A DNA stretch of 64,000 nt from Saliniradius amylolyticus (GTDB lineage: Bacteria; Pseudomonadota; Gammaproteobacteria; Enterobacterales; Alteromonadaceae): the NCBI RefSeq assembly GCF_003143555.1, contig NZ_CP029347.1, forward strand, positions 1,922,001 through 1,986,000, given 5' to 3'. Shown piece by piece: positions 7,973-18,930 of this stretch. The position numbers and the translations under genes are program-made. Numbering within the stretch: the stretch's first letter is position 1; every line of letters begins with the position of its first letter. Under the pieces are notes generated by a model. The model saw nothing but the letters and a program-made list of their open reading frames with translations. It was not told the origin of the DNA and did not search any database.

Positions 7973-9619
7973 GTGGAAAGAGAATCCATGGAGTTTGATG
8001 TAGTCATCGTCGGGGCCGGTCCGGCCGGACTGGCTACCGCCTGTCGATTGGGCCAACTGGCCAAAGACAATGATCAGGAACTGATGATCTGTGTGGTCGA
8101 AAAAGGCTCCGAGGTGGGTGCCCATATCCTGTCCGGCGCGGTACTGGACCCTAAGTCGTTAAATGAACTCTTTCCTGACTGGGAGAAACGCGGCGCACCA
8201 CTGAATACCCCGGTCACCGAAGATCACATCTACCTGCTCAAAGACGACAACAAGGCCAGCAAACTGCCTGGCTTTGCCGTGCCAAAGACGTTGCATAATC
8301 AGGGCAATTACATCGTCAGCATGGGTAATGTCTGTCGCTGGCTGGCCGAACAGGCCGAACAGCTAGGCGTTGAGATCTTCCCCGGCTTTGCCGCTGCCGA
8401 AGTGCTGTATAACGAAGACGATCAGGTCGTGGGTGTGGTAACCGGTGATATGGGTGTCAGCGCCTCCGGTGACGAAAAAGACAGCTTTATGCCGGGCATG
8501 GAGCTAAAAGCCAAGTACACCATTTTTGCCGAAGGCGCCCGGGGCCACCTGGGCAAAGATCTGATCGCCCATTATCAGTTGGATAACGACAGCGATCCGC
8601 AGCACTACGGCATCGGCTTTAAGGAAATCTGGGATGTGGATCCGGACAAGCACCAGCCAGGTTTGGTGGTACACAGCGCGGGCTGGCCGCTGGATGACGC
8701 CACCGGTGGTGGTTACCTGTACCACGCCGAAAACGGCCAGGTGTTGGTGGGTCTGATCGTGGATCTTAATTATGCCAACCCTTACCTGAGCCCCTTCGAT
8801 GAATTTCAGCGCATGAAGCACCACCCGGTGTTTAAGCAGTACCTGGATGGCGGCAAGCGAGTGTCTTATGGGGCCCGGGCCATTGCCAAGGGCGGCTATC
8901 ATTCGCTGCCCAGGATGACCTTCCCTGGCGGCCTCTTGGTGGGCTGTGAGGCTGGCACCCTGAATGTGGCAAAAATCAAAGGTAATCATACGGCCATGAA
9001 ATCCGGTATGCTCGCCGCAGAGTCGGTGTTTGAGGCTCTAAAGGACGGCAAAGAGCAAACCGAACTGACGCAGTTCACCGAACAGTTCGAGCAATCCTGG
9101 CTTTATAACGAACTGTACTCCTGCCGTAACTTTGGTCCGGCCATGCATAAGCTGGGGCAGTTCTGGGGAGGCGCGTTTAATACCATCGACCAGAACTGGT
9201 TTGGCGGCAAACTACCGGTCAACTTCCATGATACTCAACCTGATTACGCTGCCATGCAGACAGTGGAGCAGGCAGAGAAGATTGATTACCCCAAGCCGGA
9301 CGGCAAACTGAGTTTCGATAAGCCCTCGTCGGTATTCTTGTCGAACACCAATCACGAAGAGGATCAGCCCTGTCATTTGCAACTGAAAGACAGCAGCATT
9401 CCGATTCAGGTCAACCTGCCGAAGTACGCCGAACCAGCCCAGCGCTACTGCCCTGCCGGCGTGTATGAGGTAGTAGAAGACGATAATGGCGAGAAACAAT
9501 TTCAGATCAACGCGCAAAATTGCGTGCATTGTAAGACCTGTGATATCAAGGATCCCAGCCAGAACATCAACTGGGTGGTGCCTGAGGGCGCTGGCGGGCC
9601 AAATTATCCTAATATGTAA
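7973..9619 (+). CDS. etfD: Electron transfer flavoprotein-ubiquinone oxidoreductase
   Basis: This 548-residue iron-sulfur flavoprotein passes electrons from reduced ETF to ubiquinone at the inner membrane. It starts with an FAD Rossmann motif VVIVGAGPAGLATACRLG and ends with the 4Fe-4S ferredoxin-like segment CVHCKTCDI after an upstream CPAGVYE motif. The GTG start is preceded by AAGGGGG; an ATG at 7988 is the alternative. It is divergent from etfBA, its electron donor. Confidence 0.95.
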   Translation: MERESMEFDVVIVGAGPAGLATACRLGQLAKDNDQELMICVVEKGSEVGAHILSGAVLDPKSLNELFPDWEKRGAPLNTPVTEDHIYLLKDDNKASKLPGFAVPKTLHNQGNYIVSMGNVCRWLAEQAEQLGVEIFPGFAAAEVLYNEDDQVVGVVTGDMGVSASGDEKDSFMPGMELKAKYTIFAEGARGHLGKDLIAHYQLDNDSDPQHYGIGFKEIWDVDPDKHQPGLVVHSAGWPLDDATGGGYLYHAENGQVLVGLIVDLNYANPYLSPFDEFQRMKHHPVFKQYLDGGKRVSYGARAIAKGGYHSLPRMTFPGGLLVGCEAGTLNVAKIKGNHTAMKSGMLAAESVFEALKDGKEQTELTQFTEQFEQSWLYNELYSCRNFGPAMHKLGQFWGGAFNTIDQNWFGGKLPVNFHDTQPDYAAMQTVEQAEKIDYPKPDGKLSFDKPSSVFLSNTNHEEDQPCHLQLKDSSIPIQVNLPKYAEPAQRYCPAGVYEVVEDDNGEKQFQINAQNCVHCKTCDIKDPSQNINWVVPEGAGGPNYPNM

Positions 9620-9627
9620 ACTCTCCC

Positions 9628-9651
9628 GCGCTGGCGTCGCTCGTCAGCGCG
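9628..9651 (+). terminator. Hairpin after the ETF-QO gene
   Basis: CGCGCTG/CAGCGCG arms with an interrupted inner stem, followed by a GAGTTTCTCTT stretch. The T-run is weak, so termination is plausible rather than certain. Confidence 0.45.
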
Positions 9652-9757
9652 AGTTTCTCTTCAGACATACCTAAGTATCGAATATTACTATTAAATTTAC
9701 GCGATATCCGATCGCTTAAACTACACTGAAAAACAGTTTAGCTAGACAGGATATCTT

Positions 9758-10756
9758 ATGGAGATCATCGGACGGCTTCTTGATGGGAGCTTAATGCCTC
9801 ATGGACATTGTCTGCTGTGGCGCGGCGATCTCTTGCTGATGCATGTTGGCGGCGACCTGCTCACCACCCTGGCCTACTTCACCATTCCGATAGCACTGAT
9901 TATTCTTGTCAGAAAACGCGACGATCTGGAATTCGACAGTATCTTTTTAATGTTCGCCGCGTTTATCTTCCTCTGCGGCGTCACCCATCTGCTGTCGCTG
10001 GTAAACGTCTGGCACGGCTACTACTTTCTCGAAGGCATCGCCAAGAGCTTAACCGGCCTTGTGTCAGTGGCTACCGCTATCATGATTTGGCGCCTGATTC
10101 CAAAGGCCCTGGCGATTCCCAGTAATAAGACCCTGAGAGAAAAAAACCACCAGCTCGACGCTGCTCATCAGGAGCTGATCAACTTAAACGCCTCACTGGA
10201 GCGTCAGGTCAAACAGCGTACTTTGCAACTGGAGAAGCTGGCCAGCACCGATCCCTTAACCAATCTGGTCAACCGCCGCACTATTGTGGCGACGCTGGAA
10301 AGTGAGATGGAACGTGCCGAGCGTTACGATGTGGCCTTGAGCATCATTATGATCGACATGGACGACTTTAAACGGGTCAATGATGAGCATGGCCACCTGG
10401 TGGGCGATAAGCTATTGCAAACCGCCGCCAAGGGCGTTCAGCAATTCATTCGCAAAACCGATCGCGTCGGGCGTTACGGTGGTGAGGAGTTTTTGGCCGT
10501 CGTTCCGCACTGCGATGCTGATAATGCTGCACGCCTGGCCGAGCGCATCCGATACAAGATGGCGACGATATCCATTCCTTTAGAATCTCGTGAGGCGCTG
10601 CAGACCAGTTGCAGCCTGGGTGTCGCCCAGTATCAACCTGGCTGGGATATGAACGAGTTTATCGACTACGCCGATAAGGCTCTCTATAAGGCAAAACATT
10701 CCGGTAAGAATCAGGTTAGTGTTTATAGCTCTGAAACAAAAAACGGCGCTGAATAG
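9758..10756 (+). CDS. Diguanylate cyclase with ethylene-receptor-like membrane domain
   Basis: The 332-residue protein has an N-terminal three-helix membrane domain (about 25-115), a coiled-coil linker (125-162) and a GGDEF domain. The membrane part resembles the ethylene-binding domain of ETR1: Asp33 in the first helix, LAYFTIPIALI, and the Cu(I) ligand pair Cys73/His77 in FLCGVTHLL. The cyclase has GGEEF at 241-245 and an RKTD inhibitory site at 232-235, five residues before it, so it is probably active and product-inhibited. Ligand sensing is inferred by homology to plant and cyanobacterial receptors. Confidence 0.85.
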   Translation: MEIIGRLLDGSLMPHGHCLLWRGDLLLMHVGGDLLTTLAYFTIPIALIILVRKRDDLEFDSIFLMFAAFIFLCGVTHLLSLVNVWHGYYFLEGIAKSLTGLVSVATAIMIWRLIPKALAIPSNKTLREKNHQLDAAHQELINLNASLERQVKQRTLQLEKLASTDPLTNLVNRRTIVATLESEMERAERYDVALSIIMIDMDDFKRVNDEHGHLVGDKLLQTAAKGVQQFIRKTDRVGRYGGEEFLAVVPHCDADNAARLAERIRYKMATISIPLESREALQTSCSLGVAQYQPGWDMNEFIDYADKALYKAKHSGKNQVSVYSSETKNGAE

Positions 10757-10761
10757 CGCCG
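10744..10761 (-). terminator. Intrinsic terminator of greA overlapping the convergent stop codon
   Basis: CGGCGCT/AGCGCCG stem with a 4-nt loop, followed in the minus direction by TTTTTTGTTT. The loop and right arm contain the TAG stop of the GGDEF gene. Confidence 0.8.
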
Positions 10762-10788
10762 CTTTAATGAGTCCTTCACTGACTCAGA

Positions 10789-11268
10789 CTAAATATACTC
10801 GACTTCGGTAATCTCATATTCCACCACACCGGATGGTGTCTTAATCGATACCACATCGTCCAGCTCTTTACCGATAAGCCCCCTGGCAATAGGAGAATTC
10901 ACCGATATCAGGTTACTCTTAATATCGGCCTCATCATCCCCCACGATCTGATATTTGATTTCCTTATCATCATCCAGATCCAGCAAGGTCACCGTAGCAC
11001 CGAAAATCACCTTGCCGTTATTCGGGATCTTCGTGACATCGATGATCTGCGAGTTAGACAATTTAGCTTCGATGTCCTGTATCCGTCCTTCGCAGAACGC
11101 CTGCTGTTCACGGGCCGCGTGATACTCGGCGTTTTCCTTGAGGTCACCATGTTCACGGGCCTCGGAAATCGCCTCGATAATCTGAGGCCGCTTCACGGAT
11201 TTCAGCTCATTGAGCTCTTCGCGCAGCATGGCCGCGCCCTTTGCAGTCATTGGTATTTGTTGTTGCAT
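10789..11268 (-). CDS. greA: Transcription elongation factor GreA
   Basis: This 159-residue protein rescues backtracked RNA polymerase by stimulating transcript cleavage. The N-terminal coiled coil includes [20 protein letters not shown], whose acidic tip residues coordinate the catalytic metal, and the C-terminal FKBP-like domain ends [12 protein letters not shown]. The ATG lies one base beyond the carB stop, so greA is the last gene of carAB-greA. Confidence 0.96.
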   Translation of the reverse strand: MQQQIPMTAKGAAMLREELNELKSVKRPQIIEAISEAREHGDLKENAEYHAAREQQAFCEGRIQDIEAKLSNSQIIDVTKIPNNGKVIFGATVTLLDLDDDKEIKYQIVGDDEADIKSNLISVNSPIARGLIGKELDDVVSIKTPSGVVEYEITEVEYI

Positions 11269-11269
11269 C

Positions 11270-14200
11270 TTAACTCACTACCCGTTTATGTAAGTCCTGT
11301 ACCGAATTTGCTTTAGCTCTGTCATCGGCTTCCTGTGCATTCATAGTGGCAAAAGCTGCGTTTAAGGTGGTGGTATAAATCACCTTATTCAACAACGCTT
11401 CGCGACGAATGTACACAGAGTCATTAATGGCCTGGCGTCCTTCGGTGGTATTGACAATATAGCTGTATTCGCCGTTTTTGATCGCATCCACAATATTGGG
11501 ACGACCTTCGGCCAGCTTATTGACCACGCCGCAGTCTACGCCAGCCTCATTCAACACATCGGCGGTACCCTTGGTGGCTTCGAGAGTGAAGCCGCTTGTG
11601 ATCATTAACTTAGCCAACTCAATCACGCGCTCCTTGTCGGTACCCCGCACTGACAACAGTGCCTTGCCCTTCTTCGGCAAAGGCGTTCCTGCGCCCAGAT
11701 TGGCCTTAGCGTAGGCTTCCTCGAAGCTCTCACCCACGCCCATCACTTCACCGGTACTGCGCATTTCTGGCCCTAAGAGTGGATCCACCCCCTGGAACTT
11801 CGCAAAAGGAATCACCACTTCTTTAACCGAGTAATACGGGGGAATCACTTCCTGAGTAATGCCCTGCTCTGGCAAACTTTGGCCTGCCATACAGCGGGCA
11901 GCGATCTTAGCCAGAGGCACACCGGTTGCCTTAGACACAAAGGGGATGGTGCGTGCTGCACGGGGGTTAACCTCAATCAGATAAACCTCGCCGTCCTTGA
12001 CCGCAAACTGGGTATTCATCAGTCCCACTACGCCCAGCTCACGAGCCATGTCGATCACCTGTTGACGCATCACATCCTGAATCTCTTTGGACAGTGAATG
12101 CGGAGGCAATGAGCAGGCCGAATCTCCCGAGTGTACCCCGGCTTGTTCGATATGCTCCATAATGCCGCCAATAACCACATTCTCGCCATCGGACACCGCA
12201 TCCAGATCCACCTCTATCGCGTCATCCAGGAACCGATCCAGCAGTACAGGCGAGTCGTTGGAGACTTTCACCGCTTCGTTCAGGTAGCGTTTCAGATCTT
12301 TGATGTCATAGACGATTTCCATTGCCCGGCCACCCAATACATAAGATGGACGCACCACCAGCGGGAAGCCGATACGCTTGGCTTCTTCCAGGGCCTGATC
12401 GATGTTCGTCACAGTCGCATTGGCAGGCTGTTTCAGGTTCAGCTTATGCACCATCTGCTGGAAGCGCTCGCGGTCTTCGGCGCGGTCGATAGCATCGGGC
12501 TCGGTACCGATAATCGGCACACCGGCGGCTTCAAGAGCGCGAGCCAGCTTCAGCGGCGTCTGACCGCCAAACTGCACGATGACCCCTTTAGGCTGTTCGA
12601 CACGCACGATTTCCAGCACATCTTCCAGCGTTACCGGCTCAAAATACAGGCGGTCTGAGGTGTCATAGTCAGTAGAAACCGTTTCCGGGTTACAGTTAAC
12701 CATAATAGTCTCGTAACCGTCTTCACGCATCGCCAGTGAGGCGTGCACACAGCAGTAATCAAACTCGATGCCCTGACCGATGCGGTTAGGCCCGCCGCCC
12801 AAGACCATGATCTTATCGCGGTCACTGGGGTTCGCCTCACATTCCTCGTCGTAGCTGGAGTACATATAGGCGGTACTGGTGGCAAACTCGGCCGCGCAGG
12901 TATCCACGCGCTTGTACACCGGTACAATATTCATCTTGGTGCGGGTTTGACGAATGTCGCCCTCTGACACGCCGGTCAGTTCGGCCAGGCGGGCATCAGA
13001 GAAGCCTTTGCGCTTAAGCTGACGCATCATGGTCTCATCAATGCCTTTAAGGCCGGCCTGACGCACCGTTTCTTCCAGCTTGATCAGATCTTCGATCTGC
13101 ACCAGATACCAGCTGTCGATGTTGGTCAGCTTAAACACCTCATCGACAGTCATGCCGATGCGGAAAGCATCGCCGATATACCAAAGGCGCTCGGCGCCGG
13201 GCTCACGCAACTCGCGCACAATCTTGGATTTGGCGTCCGGATCTTTCGGGTCCACCATTGGGTCGAAGCCATTACTGCCCTGCTCCAGGCCACGCATGGC
13301 TTTTTGTAAGGATTCCTGCTGGTTACGACCGATGGCCATCACCTCACCCACCGACTTCATCTGGGTATGCAGACGGTCATTGGCTCCGGCAAATTTCTCG
13401 AAGTTAAAGCGAGGGATCTTGGTGACCACATAGTCAATGGACGGTTCGAACGAGGCCGGAGTCTGACCGCCAGTGATCTCATTAGACAACTCATCCAGGG
13501 TATAACCCACGGCCAATTTGGCCGCGACCTTGGCGATAGGGAAGCCCGTAGCCTTGGAAGCGAGAGCCGAAGAACGAGACACCCGAGGATTCATCTCGAT
13601 GATCACCATGCGCCCGTTATCCGGGTTCAAGCCGAACTGCACGTTAGAGCCGCCAGTTTCGACGCCGATTTCACGTAGCACCGCCATTGCCGCATCGCGC
13701 ATGACCTGGAATTCTTTGTCGGTCAGTGTCTGCGATGGCGCAACGGTGATGGAGTCGCCGGTATGGATACCCATGGGGTCGAAGTTCTCAATGGTACAGA
13801 CGATAATGCAGTTATCGTTTTTGTCCCGCACCACTTCCATTTCATATTCTTTCCAGCCGATCAGGGACTCGTCGATCAACAGCTCGTTGGTGGGGGATAA
13901 ATCCAGACCACGGTGGCAGATTTCGTTGAACTCTTCCACGTTATAGGCAATCCCGCCGCCGGTACCGCCCATGGTAAACGAGGGGCGAATGATACAGGGG
14001 AAGCCAATCCGGCTCAGCACATCGTGGGCCTGCTCCATGCTCGTCGCAATTTCAGCTCTGGGGCACTCCAGGCCAATGTTGCGCATGGCCTTGTCGAACC
14101 GGTCCCGGTTCTCAGCTTTGTCGATGGCATCAGCGGTAGCACCGATCATCTCAACGCCCAGCTCATCCAGTACCCCATGGTTTTGTAGCTCCAGAGCACA

Positions 14201-14491
14201 GTTCAATGCAGTCTGGCCGCCCATGGTAGGAAGAATGGCGTCTGGCTGTTCTTTTTCGATTATACGTTTAACCACTTCCCAATGGATGGGCTCGATGTAA
14301 GTGGCATCGGCCATCTCCGGGTCGGTCATAATGGTCGCCGGGTTAGAGTTCACCAGAATCACCCGGTAGCCTTCCTCGCGCAACGCTTTACACGCCTGCG
14401 CGCCAGAGTAGTCGAATTCACAGGCCTGGCCGATCACGATCGGCCCGGCACCAAGAATCAGAATGCTTTTTATATCAGTACGTTTTGGCAT
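11270..14491 (-). CDS. carB: Carbamoyl-phosphate synthase large subunit
   Basis: The 1073-residue enzyme makes carbamoyl phosphate from bicarbonate, ammonia and two ATP for arginine and pyrimidine synthesis. It has the duplicated ATP-grasp layout: each half starts with a GAGPIVIGQ or [10 protein letters not shown] nucleotide fold, followed by ATP-grasp signatures such as [16 protein letters not shown] and [16 protein letters not shown]. The C-terminal MGS-like allosteric domain (last 140 residues) is intact. It follows carA by 12 bp. Confidence 0.97.
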   Translation of the reverse strand: MPKRTDIKSILILGAGPIVIGQACEFDYSGAQACKALREEGYRVILVNSNPATIMTDPEMADATYIEPIHWEVVKRIIEKEQPDAILPTMGGQTALNCALELQNHGVLDELGVEMIGATADAIDKAENRDRFDKAMRNIGLECPRAEIATSMEQAHDVLSRIGFPCIIRPSFTMGGTGGGIAYNVEEFNEICHRGLDLSPTNELLIDESLIGWKEYEMEVVRDKNDNCIIVCTIENFDPMGIHTGDSITVAPSQTLTDKEFQVMRDAAMAVLREIGVETGGSNVQFGLNPDNGRMVIIEMNPRVSRSSALASKATGFPIAKVAAKLAVGYTLDELSNEITGGQTPASFEPSIDYVVTKIPRFNFEKFAGANDRLHTQMKSVGEVMAIGRNQQESLQKAMRGLEQGSNGFDPMVDPKDPDAKSKIVRELREPGAERLWYIGDAFRIGMTVDEVFKLTNIDSWYLVQIEDLIKLEETVRQAGLKGIDETMMRQLKRKGFSDARLAELTGVSEGDIRQTRTKMNIVPVYKRVDTCAAEFATSTAYMYSSYDEECEANPSDRDKIMVLGGGPNRIGQGIEFDYCCVHASLAMREDGYETIMVNCNPETVSTDYDTSDRLYFEPVTLEDVLEIVRVEQPKGVIVQFGGQTPLKLARALEAAGVPIIGTEPDAIDRAEDRERFQQMVHKLNLKQPANATVTNIDQALEEAKRIGFPLVVRPSYVLGGRAMEIVYDIKDLKRYLNEAVKVSNDSPVLLDRFLDDAIEVDLDAVSDGENVVIGGIMEHIEQAGVHSGDSACSLPPHSLSKEIQDVMRQQVIDMARELGVVGLMNTQFAVKDGEVYLIEVNPRAARTIPFVSKATGVPLAKIAARCMAGQSLPEQGITQEVIPPYYSVKEVVIPFAKFQGVDPLLGPEMRSTGEVMGVGESFEEAYAKANLGAGTPLPKKGKALLSVRGTDKERVIELAKLMITSGFTLEATKGTADVLNEAGVDCGVVNKLAEGRPNIVDAIKNGEYSYIVNTTEGRQAINDSVYIRREALLNKVIYTTTLNAAFATMNAQEADDRAKANSVQDLHKRVVS

Positions 14492-14503
14492 GCTTATCCT
14501 CGA

Positions 14504-15637
14504 TTACTTGCGCGCTTTAATTAGGTCAATAAAGTGGTCAAACAGGGGCGCCGCATCATGGGGCCCTGGACTGGCTTCTGGGTGTCCCTGAAAACCAAAC
14601 GCAGGCTTGTCTTTGCGGTGAATGCCCTGAATGGACTGGTCGAACAATGAGATATGAGTCACTTCCAGATTGTCCGGCATGCTGTCTTCGTCAACAGCAA
14701 AGCCATGGTTCTGACTGGTGATCATCACGCGATCATTGGGAATGTCTTTCACCGGGTGGTTGGCACCATGGTGACCGAACTTCATCTTCTCACTCTTAGC
14801 GCCACTGGCAATAGCCAGCAGTTGGTGTCCCAGACAGATGCCGAAAATGGGTAAGTCTTTTTCCAGTAGCGTTTTAATGGCATCGATCGCATAGGTACAA
14901 GGTTCAGGGTCGCCCGGGCCATTGGACAGGAATACGCCATCCGGATTCAGCGCCAGCACTTCGTCCGCCGGGGTTTGTGCCGGTACCACCGTCAGGCGGC
15001 AGCCGCGATCCACCAGCATACGCAGAATATTGCTCTTGGCACCAAAGTCGTAAGCGACCACATGGTAAGGCAGCTCAGAATCCTGTTTCTCCGAGTGGCC
15101 TTCACCCAGCACCCAGCTGCCGCTTCGCCAGTGATGGGACGCCTTAACACTGACTTCTTTAGCCAGGTCCATGCCCTTGAGACCCGGGAAGTCTTTGGCT
15201 TTATCCAATGCCTCTGCCTCGCTGATATCGTCCCCCGCCATAATGCAGCCGCCCTGTGCGCCCGTGGTGCGCAGAATGCGGGTCAGGCGACGGGTGTCGA
15301 TATCGGCAATGCCGAGAATATTACGTTGTTTCAGATAGTCCGACAGCGACTGCTGGTTACGGAAGTTACTGGCGATTAGAGGTAAATCCCGGATAACTAA
15401 GCCTTTGGCCCATACCTGACTGGATTCTTCGTCTTCATCATTGGTACCGGTGTTACCGATATGGGGATAAGTGAGTGTGACAATTTGTTCGGCGTAAGAA
15501 GGATCGGTCAGAATTTCCTGATAGCCGGTCATAGCTGTATTAAAGACCACTTCTCCTACCGCGACACCATCGGCGCCGATGGCTGTACCTTTAAATACCG
15601 AACCGTCTTCAAGAACCAAAAGGGCGGATTTACTCAA
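14504..15637 (-). CDS. carA: Carbamoyl-phosphate synthase small (glutaminase) subunit
   Basis: The 377-residue subunit hydrolyses glutamine and channels ammonia to CarB. The class I amidotransferase domain has the nucleophile in [17 protein letters not shown] and the His/Glu pair in [15 protein letters not shown]. The annotated start is TTG (15635-15637), preceded by AGGAGG seven bases upstream; no nearer ATG gives a full N-terminus beginning [11 protein letters not shown]. Confidence 0.96.
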   Translation of the reverse strand: MSKSALLVLEDGSVFKGTAIGADGVAVGEVVFNTAMTGYQEILTDPSYAEQIVTLTYPHIGNTGTNDEDEESSQVWAKGLVIRDLPLIASNFRNQQSLSDYLKQRNILGIADIDTRRLTRILRTTGAQGGCIMAGDDISEAEALDKAKDFPGLKGMDLAKEVSVKASHHWRSGSWVLGEGHSEKQDSELPYHVVAYDFGAKSNILRMLVDRGCRLTVVPAQTPADEVLALNPDGVFLSNGPGDPEPCTYAIDAIKTLLEKDLPIFGICLGHQLLAIASGAKSEKMKFGHHGANHPVKDIPNDRVMITSQNHGFAVDEDSMPDNLEVTHISLFDQSIQGIHRKDKPAFGFQGHPEASPGPHDAAPLFDHFIDLIKARK

Positions 15638-15700
15638 GTTAACCTCCTATTTGATACGCTGCGTTACTCTGGCTGACAACGTATATGGGCAACCCAAAAA

Positions 15701-15734
15701 AAACGGGAGTAAATAAGTGATTTACATCCCGTTT
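15701..15734 (-). terminator. Strong hairpin plus T-run in the carA leader (dapB terminator or attenuator)
   Basis: On the minus strand AAACGGGA pairs with TCCCGTTT and the inner GTAAAT with ATTTAC, one bulged T between, followed by TTTTTTTT. It is 64 bp before carA and about 200 bp after dapB. It can end dapB transcription or, if a car promoter lies upstream of it, act as an attenuator. Confidence 0.8.
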
Positions 15735-15930
15735 ACTTGTCTTTGCGGACTCTGCAGCTCCCGATTTAGCGGCAGCCGGTCGAAATTTGGCAAATTCTTG
15801 ACAGTATATATTAATGACTTAAATACGTCTATCCTGAATCACTTGTTATTATAAAATACGCCTTTAGTCGCTTATTCGAGTTAAAAGCGCTAAAACCTAA
15901 CGTTTAGGTGAAGACACCTGGTTTTTCAAG

Positions 15931-16731
15931 TTACAGCCCGAGTACATCCTGCATACTGTAAAGCCCACTGGGCTTATCACTTAACCAACGTGCTGCCCGC
16001 ACGGCTCCTTTAGCGAAGGTCAGTCGGCTGCTGGCCTTGTGGGTCAGCTCAATGCGTTCGCCGAGCTCAGCAAACAAAGCCGTGTGCTCACCGACAATAT
16101 CGCCACCACGAATAGTGGCAAAACCGATTTCCTTTTGCGGTCTCTCGCCGGTATGCCCCTCTCGGCCATAAACGGCGCAGTCTTTAAGATCCCGACCTAA
16201 CTCATCGGCAATGGCTTCCCCCATCGCAACCGCAGTACCGGAAGGTGCGTCTTTCTTATAACGATGATGGGCTTCCCAAATCTCAATATCCGCTGTTTCG
16301 CCCATGACCCGGGCTGTCTGTTTAAGCAGGTTTAAGAGTAAGTTCACCCCGACGCTCATATTGGCGGCAAAGACCACTGGCACCTGCTTTGCGGCCGCTT
16401 CCAGCGCTTGCTTTTGTTGCTCATTCAACCCGGTCGTACCGATAACCACCGGTTTTTGATGTTGAACGCACCAGGCCAGGTTTTGTTCCAGAGCTTCGGG
16501 CAGCGTGAAGTCGATCATCACATCGACATTGTCTGCCGCGCTATCCCATTGGTCAGTCACCGTCAGGCCACGCTGACCAATGCCGGCCAACTCTCCCACA
16601 TCCATACCAGTCCAGTCAGAGCCACTACGTACCGCCGCCAGCGTTAGCTCGGTCGAAGTCTGCTCGTCAATAGCTTCGATCAGGACTCGCCCCATGCGCC
16701 CATTTGCACCAAAAATACCTAAATTAATCAT
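15931..16731 (-). CDS. dapB: 4-hydroxy-tetrahydrodipicolinate reductase
   Basis: This 266-residue NAD(P)H reductase acts in the diaminopimelate branch of lysine and peptidoglycan synthesis. It shows the nucleotide fold [13 protein letters not shown] at the N-terminus, the VVIGTTGL segment, and the catalytic motif [15 protein letters not shown] with paired His and Lys. It lies between dnaJ and carA as in other Alteromonadales. The ribosome binding site is weak. Confidence 0.96.
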   Translation of the reverse strand: MINLGIFGANGRMGRVLIEAIDEQTSTELTLAAVRSGSDWTGMDVGELAGIGQRGLTVTDQWDSAADNVDVMIDFTLPEALEQNLAWCVQHQKPVVIGTTGLNEQQKQALEAAAKQVPVVFAANMSVGVNLLLNLLKQTARVMGETADIEIWEAHHRYKKDAPSGTAVAMGEAIADELGRDLKDCAVYGREGHTGERPQKEIGFATIRGGDIVGEHTALFAELGERIELTHKASSRLTFAKGAVRAARWLSDKPSGLYSMQDVLGL

Positions 16732-16826
16732 ACTGTTAGAAATCTCTCACCACTATTTGCTGATATTGTGCCTGAATGGGGCCAACAAATCAGTAGCCCT
16801 TTGCTCTAAGCTAGATGAGACGGCCA

Positions 16827-17555
16827 TTACGGCAGGGGTTGACGAAAAATTCGCTGTAGTTCGCCGCTTTGACGGAGTTTATCCATGCTCCGATTGAACG
16901 CTTCGGCTACTGCAGGGTCCCATGCGGCACCGGGGTAAGAAACCTGCGGGAAGATATCGTTAATGACCAGCTTATCCTTACCGTGATACTTGTTGGCATA
17001 GTACTCCAACACATAACGCTCTCCGACAACCACTTCCACCCGATTGTTGAACAATAAGTCGATCTGACGCTTACGATCAGCCATCTCCATGTAATAGGCA
17101 CTGTCAGTCACCGCGGTGAACGCTTGGCCTAACACATCCGTTGCCCCTTGATAGGCAACAATTTTCTTACCAAAGAGATCTTTCAGCTCATTAACATGTA
17201 CATGGTAATCAGGATGAGTGGCGGCAACATCGTGAAACGGTAGGTATCGCTCGGTATATGTGGCTCCCTCGATATCAAAGGCCATAGGGCTGGCAAAATC
17301 CAGATCCTTATCCCGAAACTTTTTAACCAGACGCTTGTGAGTATAGACTTCAATGTCGACGCGGTAGCCAGCATCGGTAAGAGCCTGCTGCACTATCCGG
17401 TATTCGATTCCGGTCAACTTGCCTTCTTCCGTTGCATAAGCCCAGGGAGCTGAGTAATGCAAACCAATTTTCAATGTCGGCTGAGATTCAGCGCTGAGCG
17501 CCTGACACACTAAGGCTAATCCGAGTCCCAATAGCCACTGACGAAAGCCAGTCAT
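16827..17555 (-). CDS. Periplasmic solute-binding protein of the amino-acid-binding type
   Basis: A 242-residue protein with a signal peptide (about residues 1-22, ending ALS-AES) and a type 3 extracellular solute-binding domain beginning LKIGLHYSAPWAYATEEGKL. The ATG at 17555 is chosen because GGGGGAC precedes it and the signal peptide starts there; a longer form from 17639 would hide the signal. There is no transporter permease or ATPase next to it, so it may be an orphan receptor-type protein. The ligand is unknown. Confidence 0.8.
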   Translation of the reverse strand: MTGFRQWLLGLGLALVCQALSAESQPTLKIGLHYSAPWAYATEEGKLTGIEYRIVQQALTDAGYRVDIEVYTHKRLVKKFRDKDLDFASPMAFDIEGATYTERYLPFHDVAATHPDYHVHVNELKDLFGKKIVAYQGATDVLGQAFTAVTDSAYYMEMADRKRQIDLLFNNRVEVVVGERYVLEYYANKYHGKDKLVINDIFPQVSYPGAAWDPAVAEAFNRSMDKLRQSGELQRIFRQPLP

Positions 17556-17637
17556 GAAGTCCCCCACAACAGTAATGACTCTACTTTGACCTGTTTTATA
17601 ACAAGAATCAACAAACATAGGCCTGATATACAGACAC

Positions 17638-17667
17638 AAAAACGCCCCGGTAAAACGGGGCGTTTTT
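17638..17667. terminator. Intrinsic terminator after dnaJ
   Basis: Perfect 12-bp stem AAAAACGCCCCG/CGGGGCGTTTTT with a 6-nt loop. The A and T tracts make it work in both directions; it lies 15 bp past the dnaJ stop. Confidence 0.85.
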
Positions 17668-17682
17668 CAATCAATCGCTTAC

Positions 17683-18810
17683 TTAACTGGTAAGATCATC
17701 GAAGAAGCGTTTCACTCCATCGAAGAACCCTTTTTCCTTAGGGCGATACTTAGCCGCTTCATCGCCGGTGCCCATTGAGTCATCAAGTTCCTTGAGCAGA
17801 TCCTTTTGGCGCTGATTAAGGTTTACCGGGGTTTCCACCACCACCTTGCACATCAGATCGCCCTGGACGCCGCTACGAACCGACTTAACGCCCTTCCCAC
17901 GAAGGCGGAACTGACGCCCAGTCTGGGTTTCTGGCGAAACCTTCAGTTTTACCTTGCCATCCAGAGTCGGCACTTCCACCTCTCCGCCTAAAGCAGCGGT
18001 AGTGAAACTGATAGGCACATCACAGGACAGGTTATTACCGTCACGCTTAAAGATGGGGTGCGGCCTTACATGGACCTGCACATAGAGATCGCCCGCCGGA
18101 CCGCCGAGCTCTCCGGCTTCGCCTTCGCCACTTAAGCGAATGCGGTCGCCCGTGTCCACGCCAGCCGGGATCTTGACCGACAACGTCTTACTGCGCTCAA
18201 CCCGGCCCTGGCCGTGACACTTGCGACAAGGATCGGAGATGATTTTTCCGCGCCCGGAACAGGTTGGACAGGTTTGCTGAACCGCAAAAAAGCCCTGGCG
18301 CATCTGCACCTGGCCCTGGCCGTGACAGGTAGGACAGGTCTTAGGACTGGTGCCCTTCTTAGCCCCTGAGCCATGACACTCCTCACACTCATGCAGGGCC
18401 GGCACTTCGATTTCTACGTGCTTGCCGCGAACGGCATCTTCCAGCGACATCTCCAGGTTATAACGCAAATCCGCACCCTGGCGAGCCTGGGACCGACGAC
18501 GACCACCGCCACCGAAAATATCGCCAAACACATCGCCGAAGATGTCTCCAAAGTCTGCATGACCGGCCCCACCGCCACGATTCGGATCTACGCCGGCGTG
18601 GCCGTATTGATCATAGGCAGCGCGTTTTTGGGAGTCGGCCAGGATCTCGTAAGCTTCCTGGATCTCCTTAAACTTTACCTCCAGCTCTTTGTCACCCTTG
18701 GTACGATCCGGGTGATATTTCATCGCCAGACGTTTATAGGCCTTCTTTATTTCTCGCTCCGACGCATCCCGGGAAACGCCCAGAACTTCATAATAATCTT
18801 GTTTCGACAT
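17683..18810 (-). CDS. dnaJ: Chaperone protein DnaJ
   Basis: The 375-residue co-chaperone stimulates DnaK ATPase and delivers substrates. The J domain holds HPD in [12 protein letters not shown]; a Gly-rich G/F region follows; then four CxxCxGxG zinc repeats ([32 protein letters not shown]) and the C-terminal peptide-binding domains. It lies 120 bp after dnaK and is probably read from the same heat-shock transcript. Confidence 0.97.
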   Translation of the reverse strand: MSKQDYYEVLGVSRDASEREIKKAYKRLAMKYHPDRTKGDKELEVKFKEIQEAYEILADSQKRAAYDQYGHAGVDPNRGGGAGHADFGDIFGDVFGDIFGGGGRRRSQARQGADLRYNLEMSLEDAVRGKHVEIEVPALHECEECHGSGAKKGTSPKTCPTCHGQGQVQMRQGFFAVQQTCPTCSGRGKIISDPCRKCHGQGRVERSKTLSVKIPAGVDTGDRIRLSGEGEAGELGGPAGDLYVQVHVRPHPIFKRDGNNLSCDVPISFTTAALGGEVEVPTLDGKVKLKVSPETQTGRQFRLRGKGVKSVRSGVQGDLMCKVVVETPVNLNQRQKDLLKELDDSMGTGDEAAKYRPKEKGFFDGVKRFFDDLTS

Positions 18811-18930
18811 ACCGGTTTTTACTCCGCTTATTCATCCTACTACCGGAACAAACGCGGGCGCTTGAGGTAGCCCCCTAAGCGCCCGACGTGTTACAGCTCT
18901 TGATAGTAAGCTGCTTTAGACCGACAAGCC

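Noticed and set aside
12131-12658. 175-residue frame opposite carB
   Set aside because: Antisense shadow of carB with no start signal or family resemblance.
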